Origin: Oppiella nova
Taxonomy: Eukaryota; Arthropoda; Arachnida; Sarcoptiformes; Oppiidae
Length of the DNA stretch: 30,409 nucleotides
Direction of reading: 5' to 3'
Assembly (NCBI GenBank): GCA_905397405.1
Contig: CAJPVJ010000251.1
Span: forward strand, 1-30,409
The translations under genes were made by a program, and so were the position numbers. Below, piece by piece: positions 10,096 to 21,785 of the stretch; position 1 is the stretch's first letter, and each line of letters begins with the position of its first letter. Below the pieces are notes generated by a model. It had not been told where the DNA came from. It was given only the letters and a program-made list of their open reading frames with translations, and made no database searches.

Positions 10096-13000
10096 ATGTC
10101 TAAAACCGAAGACTTGATAAATGCCTTAAAGTCGAGAATCCTTGTAATCGACGGCGCGATGGGAACTATGATTCAAAGACACAAATTAGGCGAAGCGGAC
10201 TACAGGGGCGACGAGTTCACGGCTCACCCGAAGCCTCTTAAAGGCAACAACGATATCCTGTCGCTCACGAAACCTAACATTATATACAGCATTCACTTCG
10301 AGTACTTGAAGGCCGGGGCCGATATTCTCGAGACCAACACATTCAGCGCTACAACCATCGCACAGGCCGACTATGAGTGCCAGCATTTGGTGTACAGACT
10401 GAACAAAGAGTCGGCGCTAATCGCACGGCGCGCTTGCGATGACTACGAGAAGCAGTTCGGGGGGTCGAAGTTTGTGGCCGGTTCTCTCGGGCCAACCAAT
10501 AAAACGCTGTCGATATCACCGCAGGTCGAGAACCCAGCCTTTCGTAACATAACATGGGATGAGTTGGTGACGGCTTATAGGGAACAGACTATGGGTTTAC
10601 TGGAAGGCGGTGTTAATCTGATACTCATTGAGACAATCATAGACACGGCTAATTCAAAGGCGGCCCTATTTGCCGTTCACTCCATATTTGATGAGTTTCC
10701 ACACTTCAAAGTCCCAATCTTTGTCTCGGGAACCATAGTCGACAAAAGTGGTCGAACCCTATCGGGACAGACGGGCGAAGCGTTTATTGTTAGCATATCT
10801 CACGGCCAGCCCTTAGCTATTGGCCTCAACTGTGCGTTGGGCGCGGGAGAGATGAAAGTATTCATTGAAAATATGAGTAAATTCGCGGAAAACAATTACA
10901 TACTGTGCTATCCAAACGCGGGAATTCCTAACGTCTTCGGCGAGTACGACGAGACGCCCGAAGATATGAATAAACACATCAAACGGTTCGCTGAGGACGG
11001 GTTGGTTAACATAGTGGGCGGTTGTTGTGGTACAACACCAGATCATATCAGACTGTTCGCTCAGTCTGTGAAAGGGCTGACACCCAGACCTGTTAAGACA
11101 CACGTGGAGGAGAAGTTCTATTTGTCTGGTTTAGAACCGTTTGTGGTGACAAAGGACTCGTTGTTCATCAATATAGGCGAGAGGTGTAACGTCGCCGGCA
11201 GTAAACTATTCGCTCGACTCATACGTCAGGCGAAGTATAGTCAGGCGCTGGAGATCGCCAAAACTCAGGTGGAAAATGGAGCCCAAGTGTTGGACATCAA
11301 TATGGATGAGGGAATGTTGGACAGCAAGAAAGAGATGACACATTTCCTCAATCTGATTGCCACCGAACCCGAGATATGCAAAGTCCCGCTTTGTATCGAT
11401 TCGTCCAACTTTGCGGTCATAGAGTCGGGGTTGAAGTGCTGTCAGGGAAAGTGTATCGTCAACTCAATCAGTCTGAAGGAAGGGGAGGACGAGTTTGTGA
11501 GGAAAGCCAAACTCATTCAACGATTCGGAGCGGCAGTTGTGGTGATGGCCTTCGATGAGACGGGACAGGCGGCCGATGAGGAGACTAAAGTGAAGATATG
11601 CCGCAGGAGTTATGATATACTGGTCGGCCCTCGAGTTAACTTCAATAGGAATGACATTATATTTGATCCAAATATACTGACCATCGCAACGGGTATGGAT
11701 GAGCACAACGAGTACGGCATCGACTTTATAAACGCCACCAAAAGGATAAAGGAGTCGTGTATTGGCGCGAAAGTGAGTGGCGGTGTGTCTAACCTGTCGT
11801 TTTCATTCAGAGGGATGGAAAAGATCAGAGAAGCCATGCATTCAGTGTTCTTATACCACGCCATCAAAGCTGGTCTTACGATGGGTATTGTGAACGCCGG
11901 CTGTTTGCCACTCTATACAGACATTGAGAAGAATTTGCTGGAAATGTGCGAAAATCTCATCTGGAACCGCGATCCTAACGGTACGGAAAAGCTCTTAGAA
12001 TACGCGCAGACAGTCGGCAAGACCAGCAAATCTGATGTAGAAGTCGAGGACTGGAGGCGACAAGCGGTTGAGGAGCGCCTCTCGCACTCAATCGTCAAAG
12101 GAATCGATGTTCACATTGAGAAAGACGTGGAAGAATGTCGACAGAATACAGGTGCCTATCCCAGGCCTCTGCACATAATAGAGGGTCCACTTATGAATGG
12201 CATTTCTATTGTGGGAGATCTGTTCGGTGAGGGAAAGATGTTTTTGCCGCAAGTGATCAAATCGGCGCGAGTTATGAAGAAAGCTGTCGCGCATTTGATT
12301 CCCTTCATGGAGAAGGAGAAGTTGGAGTCGGGAGGTGTAGGTCAGAGTCACGCCGGCGTTATAGTGTTAGCCACAGTCAAGGGTGATGTGCACGACATCG
12401 GCAAGAATATAGTGGGAGTAGTGTTGGGCTGTAATAACTATAAAGTGATCGATTTGGGTGTTATGACGCCCTGCGATCGGATCATCGAAACGGCGATTCA
12501 AGAAAACGCTGACCTCATAGGTCTTAGTGGTCTCATCACCCCATCCCTCGACGAAATGATTTTTGTGGCCAAAGAGCTCCAGAGGCAGGGATTGAAGATT
12601 CCGCTTCTGATAGGAGGTGCGACCACTTCTAAGAAACATACGGCCGTTAAGATAGCGCCTCGTTATACGGAACCCACTGTTCATGTGTTGGACGCCTCCA
12701 AGAGTGTTGTCGTCTGTTCCCGTCTTTTGGATAAGAAGTTGAGGGAAGACTTCTTGGAGGACCTGAACGATGATTACGATTTGATGCGTGAAGACCATTA
12801 CGAATCACTCAGAGACAGATCTTACCTCTCCATAGAAAAGGCTCGTAAGAAGAAGTTGTGCATCGATTTCACTAAATCAGACATTAAAGCGCCGACATTT
12901 GTGGGCACAAAAGTGTTCAAAGAGTATGATCTGAGAAAATTAGTCCATTATATCGATTGGAAGCCATTCTTCGACGTCTGGCAATTGAGAGGAAAGTATC

Positions 13001-13894
13001 CAAACCGTGGATTTCCCAAACTCTTTAACGACGAAACAGGTTTGTCTTCAGATATCATTAGTTGTGTACACAATTCACATGAATATTATGTCTCTTATAG
13101 TTGGCGCTGAAGCTAAGAGAGTGTACGACGAGGCGCTCAAACTAATTGATGAGATAATAGACCAGAAACTGTTGACAGCGACCGGAATCATTGGCTTCTA
13201 TAAGGCCAACACTATTAGTGACGATGTGATCCAATTAATGGATGAAAACGGCAAACCTGTGGCCACTTTCCACGGTCTGAGACAACAGGCCGAGAAGGAC
13301 TCGCACGACGACTCTCCCTACCTATCGCTCGCCGATTTCGTAGCGCCGATCAAGAGTGGTGTCACCGACTATATGGGTCTGTTTGTGGTGAGCGCCGGCT
13401 TCGGCTGCCAAGAGATGTGCGACCGGTTTAAGAGAGAACACGACGACTACAAAGACATTATGACGAAAGCAATCGCCGATCGATTCGCTGAGGCGTTCGC
13501 TGAAGAGCTCCACGAAAGAGTGCGCAAAGAGTTGTGGGGATATAGTCGTGAGGAACAGTTGGATGCAAACGATTTACTTAAAGTCAAATACGACGGCATA
13601 AGACCGGCGCCGGGATACCCGAGCCAACCCGACCACACCGAGAAGCTCACGATTTGGGAGCTCATGGATGTGGAGAAGCAAACGGGCATTCGGTTAACCG
13701 AATCGCTGGCCATAATGCCGGCCGCGTCCACGTGTGGCCTATACTTCGCTCACCCGATGTCCTATTACTTCGCTGTCGGCAAAGTACAGTCGGATCAGGT
13801 CTGCGATTATGCCAAACGAAAGGCACAGTCAGTGGAAACGGTAGAGAAATGGTTGAGTCCTATACTGGCCTATGAACCAGAAGATGACAAATGA
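10096..13894 (+). CDS. MTR: Cobalamin-dependent methionine synthase (MTR/MetH)
   Basis: The CDS is join(10096..13039,13101..13894), 1245 aa, against 1265 in human. It transfers a methyl group from 5-methyltetrahydrofolate through methylcobalamin to homocysteine in the cytosol. All four modules are present in order: homocysteine-binding barrel with zinc ligands Cys246, Cys310 and Cys311 ([12 protein letters not shown]), pterin-binding barrel (about 345-620), cobalamin module with cap and GDVHDIG (763-769; His766 is the axial cobalt ligand), and the C-terminal AdoMet reactivation domain ([12 protein letters not shown] region). The single 61-nt intron splits the Val codon of NDETVGAEAK. I start at 10096 (MSKTEDLIN...); the open frame continues upstream into hydrophobic, AT-rich sequence without an ATG. 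It indicates a B12-using animal; no MTRR reductase is nearby. Confidence 0.97.
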
Positions 13895-14814
13895 AACTCA
13901 GGGAATAAACATCTCGTATCATATCGTTTTAATTGTGTTTTTATTATTTATATGAAATTGTATTTTATAATCATTTATAATTTTATTAATATTTGTACCG
14001 TAATTAAAGTGACAAATTTATTCAAAATAAAAGTTTGATATTAAATAAAAACTTTTTATGGTAATACGAAAATATACTGTACTGTACAATACTGTACAAG
14101 TTTAACTTTGCAAATGCATTAGTCATTACAAGACAATGAGTTTGTTTTAAGTAAAGTTTATTCAACGATATTTCCATCAGTTGTGGGGGACTTGTGGTCA
14201 CTTCTATGCCGTTCAATATGCCGATCATATTCTGGACATCTCTTACTTCAATGGACAAAATTATTGACAATTCAATTCATAGCATCAAATAAGTTTAATA
14301 TGTAATGCACTAAAGTATGAATGCGGGGGCTCATCAGTGTATTCCGTGTTTATTGCAATTATCATGTTAAATTCTGTATGATTTTACTTTTAATAATTAC
14401 TGTTTAATAATTGTGAATTTGCTAATATTATATAAAACTCAAAATTTCAATAAATTCAATTCAAATGACTACTGTTTTAAGAGAGTATTTCAAATAAAAG
14501 ACACGCAAATAAATTGTATATAATATTTTAATTATGATTTAAATTAAATACAAAAAACAAGCGATGATTGAAATATACGATAATTAAAATTAAGTCAATT
14601 ATTACATACGATTGGATTCTATGATCCAAACAATTTTTATACATAGACTATAAAAAATGATTTTAAAAATCAATGATTTGATAAATAAGTTCATCAAACA
14701 ATTCACACATTCAATGAATAGGCACTCAATTATAAATGAGAATAATTTAATGGTTTGATTCGTAGCTAAACCCCCATTGAGTCCAACAAAAACACAAACT
14801 CCCAAAAGAGTGGC
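13895..14814. other. 3' spacer between convergent MTR and LARGE genes
   Basis: AT-rich 920 nt with both 3' UTRs. There is AATAAA at 14026-14031 for MTR (and one at 13904-13909, very close to the stop) and ATTAAA on the minus strand at 14746-14751 for LARGE. Around 14080-14100 TACTGTAC words are repeated three times. A less AT-rich island at about 14160-14260 is unexplained. Confidence 0.5.
14026..14031 (+). promoter_or_regulatory. Candidate poly(A) signal AATAAA for MTR
   Basis: Canonical hexamer about 130 bases after the MTR stop, in T/A-rich sequence. Confidence 0.4.
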
Positions 14815-17121
14815 TCAATGTTTGAACGTCTCGGAGGCTGTGAACTGTCGGCCGTACCTCTTATTCAAGTCCTTCACAAACTCTACTTTCAATATCTTTA
14901 AGCACTTCCGGTACGAAGAGCTGGACCTGTACTTCGCGATGTCAAAGCTGGGCGCGTGTGGCATATGGACTATGAAGGCGTTCGGCAACACTATTAACTC
15001 GAAGCCCTGGGCATAGAGTTCCATAATATGCGACACTTTATTCCAACCGAAGCCCACAAACCGCGAGTCATATTCAGGTATATCTCTCTTAACCACAATA
15101 TACGGCTCAAAGTCCTGTTCCCATGTAATCCGATAAGGAGTGGTCGCTGTCCTCCAATTGGCATAATTGGTGGGCGCGTGCCCTTTGGTCCACACGTGGT
15201 ATCTAAACGTGAACAGCGTTCCCATGTCTAACATCGACAGGAGCTCGGCTTTGGTTTTCGGGAACGATATGCGATAGCGTTGCGTCTCAAAGGCGGGCAC
15301 TACCAGCGCCTTCTTCGACGCCGATTCCAAGCCCATGGCAGCCACCGAGCGCTTCAAATACTCGTAGAGACCAAACATTGGCAGGAAATCGACATCAGTT
15401 AGGAATACGAAAGGTGTGGTCACCTGTTGGAGGGCAACATTCCTCAGGTGATTGATGGGATAGAAGGGTCCGTCCCTATAGACTATATGATAGCCTATGT
15501 TCTTGCGTTCGCGTAGTATTTCTGATGTCTGTGCGTAGCCTAAGAACTGTTGGACCTCAGAGTCGGACATATACATGGCCAGTGATATGGGGCCCTCCCA
15601 ATGCTGGCATAAAGCTTCTACCATCTGCAGCCTATCCATTGATAACTGAGCCACAAGTGTCACATCATTCCCTTCTGGCGACGGCTCGTAATCGTATTCA
15701 ATGTAATACAAGTGAGTCCTGTGTTGAGTGACTCGCGAGCGCCGGAACTCATAGCACGGATCGTCTTCATCTAATTGGTTGATAAGACTCGTGGACTCCG
15801 AGTATATGGCGTTCTCTTTGCTATTATTACAACCGATGAGTTCGCGTCTCAAGAGGTTTCCGTCGTACTCGAGGAACGTTAGGTACAGATTGCGAAAGAA
15901 CTCCAAGTGTTTGTTCTTCACTTTCAACTTCTTCGGCGAATTCCAGTGAATTATCTTCAAGTCCTGCACTTCTGTGTAACACAAGGCGTCTGAGAGGGTG
16001 TTGTCGCTGAGCTGTACGTTCCACTGACACGGCAGACGGTATACGAGGAACGGGTACTGTTTGATGACGGCGTTGAAGATGTCCTGATCGGCCAATGAAG
16101 TCGACAGCATAGACATCAACTCCTTCTCTGCCACCATCTTCCACACCACAGACCAATTGAATTGTCTTAAACGCTTCAAACTAAACAAAATGACTCCGGT
16201 GTTGAATCCGCGGCCCAATGCTGGCCACGGCCTGTGATTCTTCCAGAGTTTTCCCAAATACCAATCGCTCTGATTCTCGACTAAAGCTATGGACTCTTTG
16301 GTCATCTTCGAGAACATGTTCCAGAGTTCGGCGATATCCGTGGCGAACGTGATGTCGGTGTCCAACACAATCACTTTGTCTAAAGTCTGGGGAAGGGCTT
16401 TGGGTAACACCAGTTTCATGAGCCCATAGACCCCGGAGTAGTGTTTGTTGGGAACCCACGACACGTCTGACTGGAGATTATCCGCTAAATAGAAATTAAA
16501 CGCCAGTCCCGGGACTGACCACGTCTTGAACAGTGTCTGAAGGATCAGTTGTGCGATTGAGTCGCTAATGAAGTGGAAGTGAAGGGGATTCTTGCGGTAA
16601 AACAGTATCGATTTGATGAGTGTTACCACACTTCTCGATGAGTTATAACCGGCGCATACAATCACTATTTCAATCACCTCACACTTGGGAACTATATCTT
16701 TGTGCCGATTATGGCAATCGGTGGTCGCGTTGAGCACCGAATTTGTCTCCGAGTTCACTGATAATGGCTGTGAAATCACATTATCATTATCGTTGCCATT
16801 GGCTAACACTTGATTTTGTCGCACAGTCTCATCCGATTTGTCGCTATTCTTGTTGTTCGCGTCGTTTTGATTATCGGACATAATTGAGACCAACTTCTCC
16901 CTCGAGATACTCAGCTGTCGCCTCAAGAACTGGTTCTGTTGTTCCACTTCTTTAACGCGTTCGGCGAGTTTGGCCTCTCGGTCGGTGAAGCCTAAGAAGT
17001 GCTTCGAGTGAGTCCTGTCCCGCAGTTGGGTATAGATGTAGAGAGACATCGGTATTGAGCACAACAACACCAGTGACCACAACTGCAACAACTGGCGTCT
17101 CCTCATCTTCTTCGGCAACAT
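14815..17121 (-). CDS. LARGE1: LARGE xylosyl- and glucuronyltransferase (matriglycan synthase)
   Basis: Single uninterrupted exon, 768 aa, against 756 in human LARGE1. Type II Golgi membrane protein: short basic N-terminus, membrane anchor (about 12-31), coiled-coil stem with [13 protein letters not shown], then two glycosyltransferase domains. The GT8-type domain (about 135-415; xylosyltransferase in the family) has DTD at 254-256 ([18 protein letters not shown]) and [11 protein letters not shown]. The GT49-type domain (about 470-765; glucuronyltransferase) has DVD at 576-578 ([17 protein letters not shown]), followed by [26 protein letters not shown] in pieces I recognise from human LARGE. 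Both metal-binding motifs are intact, so it should extend the xylose-glucuronate polymer on alpha-dystroglycan. The frame stays open to a GTG at 17148, but the first ATG is at 17121. It is head-to-head with WDTC1. Confidence 0.96.
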   Translation of the reverse strand: MLPKKMRRRQLLQLWSLVLLCSIPMSLYIYTQLRDRTHSKHFLGFTDREAKLAERVKEVEQQNQFLRRQLSISREKLVSIMSDNQNDANNKNSDKSDETVRQNQVLANGNDNDNVISQPLSVNSETNSVLNATTDCHNRHKDIVPKCEVIEIVIVCAGYNSSRSVVTLIKSILFYRKNPLHFHFISDSIAQLILQTLFKTWSVPGLAFNFYLADNLQSDVSWVPNKHYSGVYGLMKLVLPKALPQTLDKVIVLDTDITFATDIAELWNMFSKMTKESIALVENQSDWYLGKLWKNHRPWPALGRGFNTGVILFSLKRLRQFNWSVVWKMVAEKELMSMLSTSLADQDIFNAVIKQYPFLVYRLPCQWNVQLSDNTLSDALCYTEVQDLKIIHWNSPKKLKVKNKHLEFFRNLYLTFLEYDGNLLRRELIGCNNSKENAIYSESTSLINQLDEDDPCYEFRRSRVTQHRTHLYYIEYDYEPSPEGNDVTLVAQLSMDRLQMVEALCQHWEGPISLAMYMSDSEVQQFLGYAQTSEILRERKNIGYHIVYRDGPFYPINHLRNVALQQVTTPFVFLTDVDFLPMFGLYEYLKRSVAAMGLESASKKALVVPAFETQRYRISFPKTKAELLSMLDMGTLFTFRYHVWTKGHAPTNYANWRTATTPYRITWEQDFEPYIVVKRDIPEYDSRFVGFGWNKVSHIMELYAQGFELIVLPNAFIVHMPHAPSFDIAKYRSSSSYRKCLKILKVEFVKDLNKRYGRQFTASETFKH

Positions 17122-18181
17122 CGCGTCGATACCACTCGTGTTCACCACCGATGGATAGCGTCACCCGAAACACATCCCATGGTTTCCCGCACGTCAACTC
17201 ATGTTTGTAATCAATATTATCACTATTAGACAAACGATTAGCTGATAGATTGCAATACTTTTGTCACTTAATTAACACATGAAATGTTAGATTAGTTTCA
17301 AAGTTTGATTGCAATTATTATAAGCACATTATAAACAGCTAAATGTAATCACAATTATTATAGCGTTTTTAGTATATAATTAATTTTTTCGTACATATAC
17401 TGCACTCATAAGCACATCAGTAGTGACTAATTTGTATGAAATTAATGGTTAATTGATAAATAAATAGATGAATGACTTTTAATTGTACTCAACATTGAAA
17501 TGTGAATTTTGTTTACACTTTCATTGAATGAAATGATTTTTTAATGTTTTTGTTGATGTCTTTCATTGAAGGCTTTTTCAATGCATTTATGTCTCACATA
17601 TACATAACGTTGCCATAAACTGACAGTTAATGCAAATTTTTATTATTAAACATATTTAATTTAGATATTAATTCAAGTTTATTAGAAATTTAATTATTAA
17701 AAACTTTTTATGTAAAACTGCATTGAGTTGGTATTAAAACATGTTTTGCTATTTTAATAGTTATATCAATAGTTTAAATCGATTCAATGATTACCACATT
17801 ATTTATTGATCGCTTGTTTTGATTTAAAAAACTTATTTTTAGTAAATAAATGCATTAATCATTGAAATGCAAATGTAATCACAATTAGTGTTTGCATTCA
17901 ATTCGCGTACAATTGGATTGAATTAAAGTTTTTGATGGTTTGAGCGGTGAATGGCTTAAGACAGTGAATGACACGAAGACTCGCTCATCGATTAATTGGT
18001 GTCTAAGAAGTGATACATTTGTTTTGACAGATATATGAAAACATTGACATTTGTCAACATTTGGAGACAATTCATAATTGAGATCTCAATTGAAATGCAA
18101 TTTATTGCCAAAAATATGTTTCACTAATAACTGACATTACCTTTGAGACCATTGCGATCATAGTATCAACCGATTAGAGCC
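17122..18181. other. Divergent promoter region between LARGE and WDTC1
   Basis: 1.06 kb, mostly very AT-rich with long A and T runs. It should carry both promoters and 5' UTRs. No gene, RNA or repeat family recognised. Confidence 0.5.
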
Positions 18182-20714
18182 ATGGATTCAAACAATTTGA
18201 TTCATTGGAAGCGAATGAGAGAATATGACCACAAGAATGGCCTCAAGTTTGAGCGAAAGATGCAAATCAACGACAGTCTCATCAGACGATTAGGTCTTGA
18301 AGCTGAGCTCGAGGTATGCCATGAAGTGATTGACATGTCCAGTGATTATCGCTACCATTGACCACCCATTTGTCGCATCTTAGGGTCACTCCGGTTGCGT
18401 GAATTGTCTCGATTGGAACCAAAGAGGAACGTATGTATATTGTCACCTAAATTGATCCACTGATTGATTAGCTCCCCATCCATGCAGTCTATTGGCCAGC
18501 GGTTCCGATGACGTGCAGATAATCATATGGGATCCGTTCCGTCACCGTCGTGTCCACAGCCTTCAGAGCGGACATCAGGGGAACATATTTTCGGTCAAAT
18601 TTGTTCCCAAAACCAACGACAACATCGTCTGCTCGGGTGCGGCCGACTGTCGAGTCAAAGTGCATGACATGACTGGATCCGAGACGATACTGGTCTGCTG
18701 TTGCCATTTGGGTCGAGTTAAGCGCCTGGCAGTGGCCCCAGACGTGCCCCACATGTTCTGGTCAGCGGCTGAGGATGGGCTGGTTCTTCAGTATGACTTA
18801 CGCGAGAGACACCGGTGCTCTTCGGTGTCCAACAATGTGTTAATCAATTTAATGGATTATAACGGACCCAACGCTGAGGTTAAGTGCATTGCAGTCAACC
18901 CTATGAGACCAGAGCTTATAGCAGTCGGCGCTAACGACCCCTTTGTTAGGCTATACGACAGGCGAATGATTTCTCTGCAGTCCATTCAAGTAATCATTTG
19001 ATTTGTCAGTGTTTTGATTAGAGGTTTTGATTTGCCATTTATATGCCATCCCCTTAGAGTCGCAACGATTCGACGCCTCGTTACTCGTGGGACAGGCATT
19101 ACACGACTACCACTGCGAGTACGACTGCCAGTGATGACAGGGACAACACTAACCAACACTTACCGGCCGGTTGTGTCAAATATTTTATTGCCGGACACTT
19201 ACTGAGGCGTCGCGATAAGAAGAGGTACCGCGCCTACGCCTCGACCTACCTGTCCTTCAGTCCCGACGGAAATGAGTTGCTAAACACTTACCGGCCGGTT
19301 GTGTCAAATATTTTATTGCTGGACACTTACTGAGGCGTCGCGATAAGAAGAGGTACCGCGCCTACGCCTCGACCTACCTGTCCTTCAGTCCCGACGGAAA
19401 TGAGTTGCTGTCAAACTTAGGTTCGGAACAAATCTATTTGTTTGATGTGTTTAAGCCATCAAAGCCCAAGTTTTACGAGACAACGGACTCGACGCACAAA
19501 AATGGTTACCACAAGGAGTGCGCTTCAAATACTTCGGGCAACAATGGCTTCTGTGTGAACGGCTGCTCGTCGATAGACTTAATACCGAAAAGCGCTAAGT
19601 TTTATAAGAAAGTCTATTCATTCAACACTCCATTGCCTTCTATTGTCGACAAAATCAAAGTGAAAGCCAACGACTTATTCGAGAGGAATGACTTCAAGTT
19701 AGCCATCAATCTATACAACACAGCCATCGCGTTATGTCCGCGAGCGGCCGTACTCTACGGTAACAGAGCCATGGCATACATGCGCCGTAATTGGGACGGG
19801 GATATGTATGCAGCGCTCAGAGACTGCTACTCAGCCCTCAATATCGACGCCGACTATCTGAAAGCTCACTACAGACTTGTCAGGTGTATGTTGTCTTTGG
19901 AGTGGTATAGAGAAGCGTCCGATTGTTTCGAGTCTTTTAAGACTAAATTTCCCGACCAATCGACTAATGATTTCTCGAATTCGCTGAATAAAGATATTCA
20001 GAAAGCGATTAATACGAAGTCGGATAAAAGTAGTCATGTGTCGAGTGATGGTAACGGCTTAGACATGGCCTTCAATATGTCTAACGCAGTGAATAATCAG
20101 GAGAAGGAGTGGAGATCTCTGTCATACGACTACAAGAAGCGATTCTGTGGTCATTGTAATACAACTACTGATATAAAAGAGGCCAACTTTTTCGGAAGGT
20201 TTCTATTGCTTTCAATGACTTATAATTAAATCAATTGATTGATTGAATGACCCTTTGCTTACGCCTTCCCTCCCCAGTGACGGACAGTATATAATCGCCG
20301 GTTCAGACGACGGCTCCTTTTTCGTGTGGGACAGACACACGACAAACATTGTTCGGGTTATGAGAGGTGATGACTCGATAGTCAATTGCCTTCAACCCCA
20401 CCCCAGTTCGTGTCTGTTGGCCACCAGTGGTATCGACCCAGTGGTGAGACTGTGGAGTCCACGGCCTGAGGTATGAATGGATTGTAAGCGAGACTTAGAA
20501 TAAGCATTGAATCGATTGTCTGTATGTAAAGGATGGCCAAAAAGATGAGAGAGAAGTGGAGAACTCTGAGGACGCGGCGATGGCTAACCAGAAGCGTATG
20601 AATACGGATCCGTTGGAAGTGATGTTAGCAAATATGGGATATCGAGTGCCCAATGTGTTTGAGCCCGAGGACGATGACACGGATCAAGTGGGCCTTCAGT
20701 GCAGAACCAGTTGA
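18182..20714 (+). CDS. WDTC1: WDTC1/adipose, WD40-TPR substrate receptor (DCAF9)
   Basis: Exons are 18182..18313, 18384..18430, 18488..18989, 19058..20198, 20278..20470 and 20532..20714. With one copy of the internal 127-bp duplication set aside the protein is 689 aa (human 677) and every junction is in phase. N-terminal WD40 repeats come first (GHSGCVNCLDWN, LASGSDDVQIIIWDP, AAEDGLVLQYDLRE, FVRLYDRRM). Three TPR-like helices follow (AVLYGNRAMAYMRR, DYLKAHYRLVRCML), then the signature FCGHCNTTTDIKEANFFG, two more WD repeats (SDDGSFFVWDR, SGIDPVVRLWSPRPE) and a conserved end (DPLEVMLANMGYRVP). Family role: DDB1-CUL4 ubiquitin-ligase receptor and regulator of fat storage. As written, the duplication in exon 4 shifts the frame (128 mod 3 = 2), which would remove the TPR half. 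I regard this as an assembly fault. Confidence 0.93.
19155..19409. repeat. Tandem 127-bp duplication inside WDTC1 exon 4
   Basis: Copy 1 is 19155-19281 and copy 2 is 19283-19409, separated by a single A at 19282. They differ only at 19192/19320 (C/T), a third codon position (GCC/GCT, both Ala). Removing one unit of 128 bp gives the frame ...GNELLSNLGSEQIYLFD, which matches the family. It has the same unit length and spacer as the duplication at 25735-25989. Confidence 0.97.
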
Positions 20715-20815
20715 ACCACTTATTTGCACAACAAATGCATTTCAAATAACATTTAAACTTTTGTTTTCAATTCTGTTTTGATTTAAAAGATTTGATGAGA
20801 TAAACGATAATATAT

Positions 20816-20821
20816 AATAAA
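20816..20821 (+). promoter_or_regulatory. Candidate poly(A) signal AATAAA for WDTC1
   Basis: Canonical hexamer about 100 bases after the WDTC1 stop codon. A second one follows at 20859. Confidence 0.4.
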
Positions 20822-21000
20822 TTTGTAATTAATTTTGTAATTACCTTTTTTGTTTAAAAATAAAATAATGTTATAAAGTTTAAGTGTATTGAACACAAAA
20901 CATGAATTTAAGTGATATTTTAGATTCAAATAGTATTACTGTAGAACTTTTTCTATGGTTTCTATACTGTATGTTAAGGTAAAAGTAGACTATTACAAAA

Positions 21001-21056
21001 CTTCAAATACTATATATATTAATGAGAAAAAACCAAATGTTTTAATGGATTATAAT
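21001..21056 (-). repeat. Dispersed 52-bp repeat, copy B (inverted)
   Basis: Read on the minus strand this matches 2280-2331: 33 identical bases, one gap, 12 identical, a 4-base extra AGTA, then TTGAAG. Like copy A it lies downstream of a stop codon in the sense direction of a gene, about 335 bases past the minus-strand dynein light chain stop. It also lies antisense in the WDTC1 3' flank. Confidence 0.85.
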
Positions 21057-21391
21057 GCAAACTCCGATTCACAAAATGAATCAAATATTTAAGACTTAAA
21101 TACGAGTGTAAAGTAAACCAAAACTCTTATCGCAACACAATTCTGGAAACACATAGGGCTTCAAAACAATCAATTAGTCGGTAGTCCTGTGGACTTGGAT
21201 TGCATATCAGATAAGACTTCTGTGAATACTATTATACAAACTGATTAGACATTCACTGTTGAGTTCATCGACAACTTTGTGCCAAAACAGATATTCAACC
21301 AAAATATGCATCAATTTTATTACAATAAATCAAACCATAATTTCGTTTTTATTAATTTATTTAAAATATAAGACAAAATTAAGAGAAATAA

Positions 21392-21785
21392 TTATTTTTC
21401 GTGGCGTTTCATCAAATAACGGATATTTCTTCGCGCCACAGACTTGAGATCAATATATGGTGACCGGTATAAGAGGACACAGTAGCCCTTGTATACGACC
21501 ACAGCGTTTGACCGCTTGAGTGCCATGTATTTGATGCGCATACTGTCCGTAAGATCAACTGTCCATTCGATGCCATTGGGGAACATGGCTTCCATGTGCT
21601 CGTTTGATGTCTTCTTCGGTGGTAAAGGCGGCGAACGACTGGATCACCACTTCTGTGATTAATGCCTTTAACTGTGGGTCCAGTCCTGCAGTGAATTGCG
21701 GGACAAAGACCGGAGGCTGAGAATACTTATGTATCAGTTCTTTGGCATCCAGGTCCACCTCTATTGTCTCAAACATTTGATCCAT
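21392..21785 (-). CDS. Divergent LC8-type dynein light chain, frame broken by one base
   Basis: Two overlapping frames on the minus strand together cover one LC8-like protein. Frame 1, from ATG at 21785, gives MDQMFETIEVDLDAKELIHK..., ending in VVIQSFAAFTTEEDI. The next frame gives HMEAMFPNGIEWTVDL...VVVYKGYCVLLYRSP and ends at TAA 21392. The order matches LC8 (helix with EKDIAAHIKKEFD, then PTWHCIVG, then the last strands GQVAILLF). Between the ATC codon of EEDI and the CAC of HM lie seven bases (21599-21605) where LC8 has two codons, so there is one extra base. No GT-AG intron fits. Either a sequence error or a recently broken gene. Family role: dimeric adaptor of dynein and many other complexes. 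The long charged N-terminal extension and weak identity make the exact member unclear. Confidence 0.55.

Larger units (their letters stand above)
20715..21391. other. 3' spacer between convergent WDTC1 and dynein light chain genes
   Basis: AT-rich 677 nt with both 3' UTRs. AATAAA at 20816-20821 (and 20859-20864) suits WDTC1; TTTATT at 21316-21321 suits the minus-strand gene. It contains copy B of the 52-bp dispersed repeat. Confidence 0.5.

Noticed and set aside
12367-12798. 143-codon open frame antisense to MTR
   Set aside because: It lies entirely opposite the cobalamin-binding module of MTR, which is unmistakable on the plus strand.
14080-14101. Repeated TACTGTAC words suggesting a palindromic element
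   Set aside because: Three imperfect units over about 20 bases with no target-site duplication or second copy. Likely simple-sequence drift.
17119-17148. Upstream GTG start extending LARGE by nine residues
   Set aside because: GTG starts are rare in animals, and the ATG at 17121 directly precedes the membrane anchor as in the family.
18472-18487. Earlier AG acceptor (18470-18471) for WDTC1 exon 3
   Set aside because: It gives an in-frame stop after a few codons. The AG at 18486-18487 yields RGTLLASGSDD, which matches the family.
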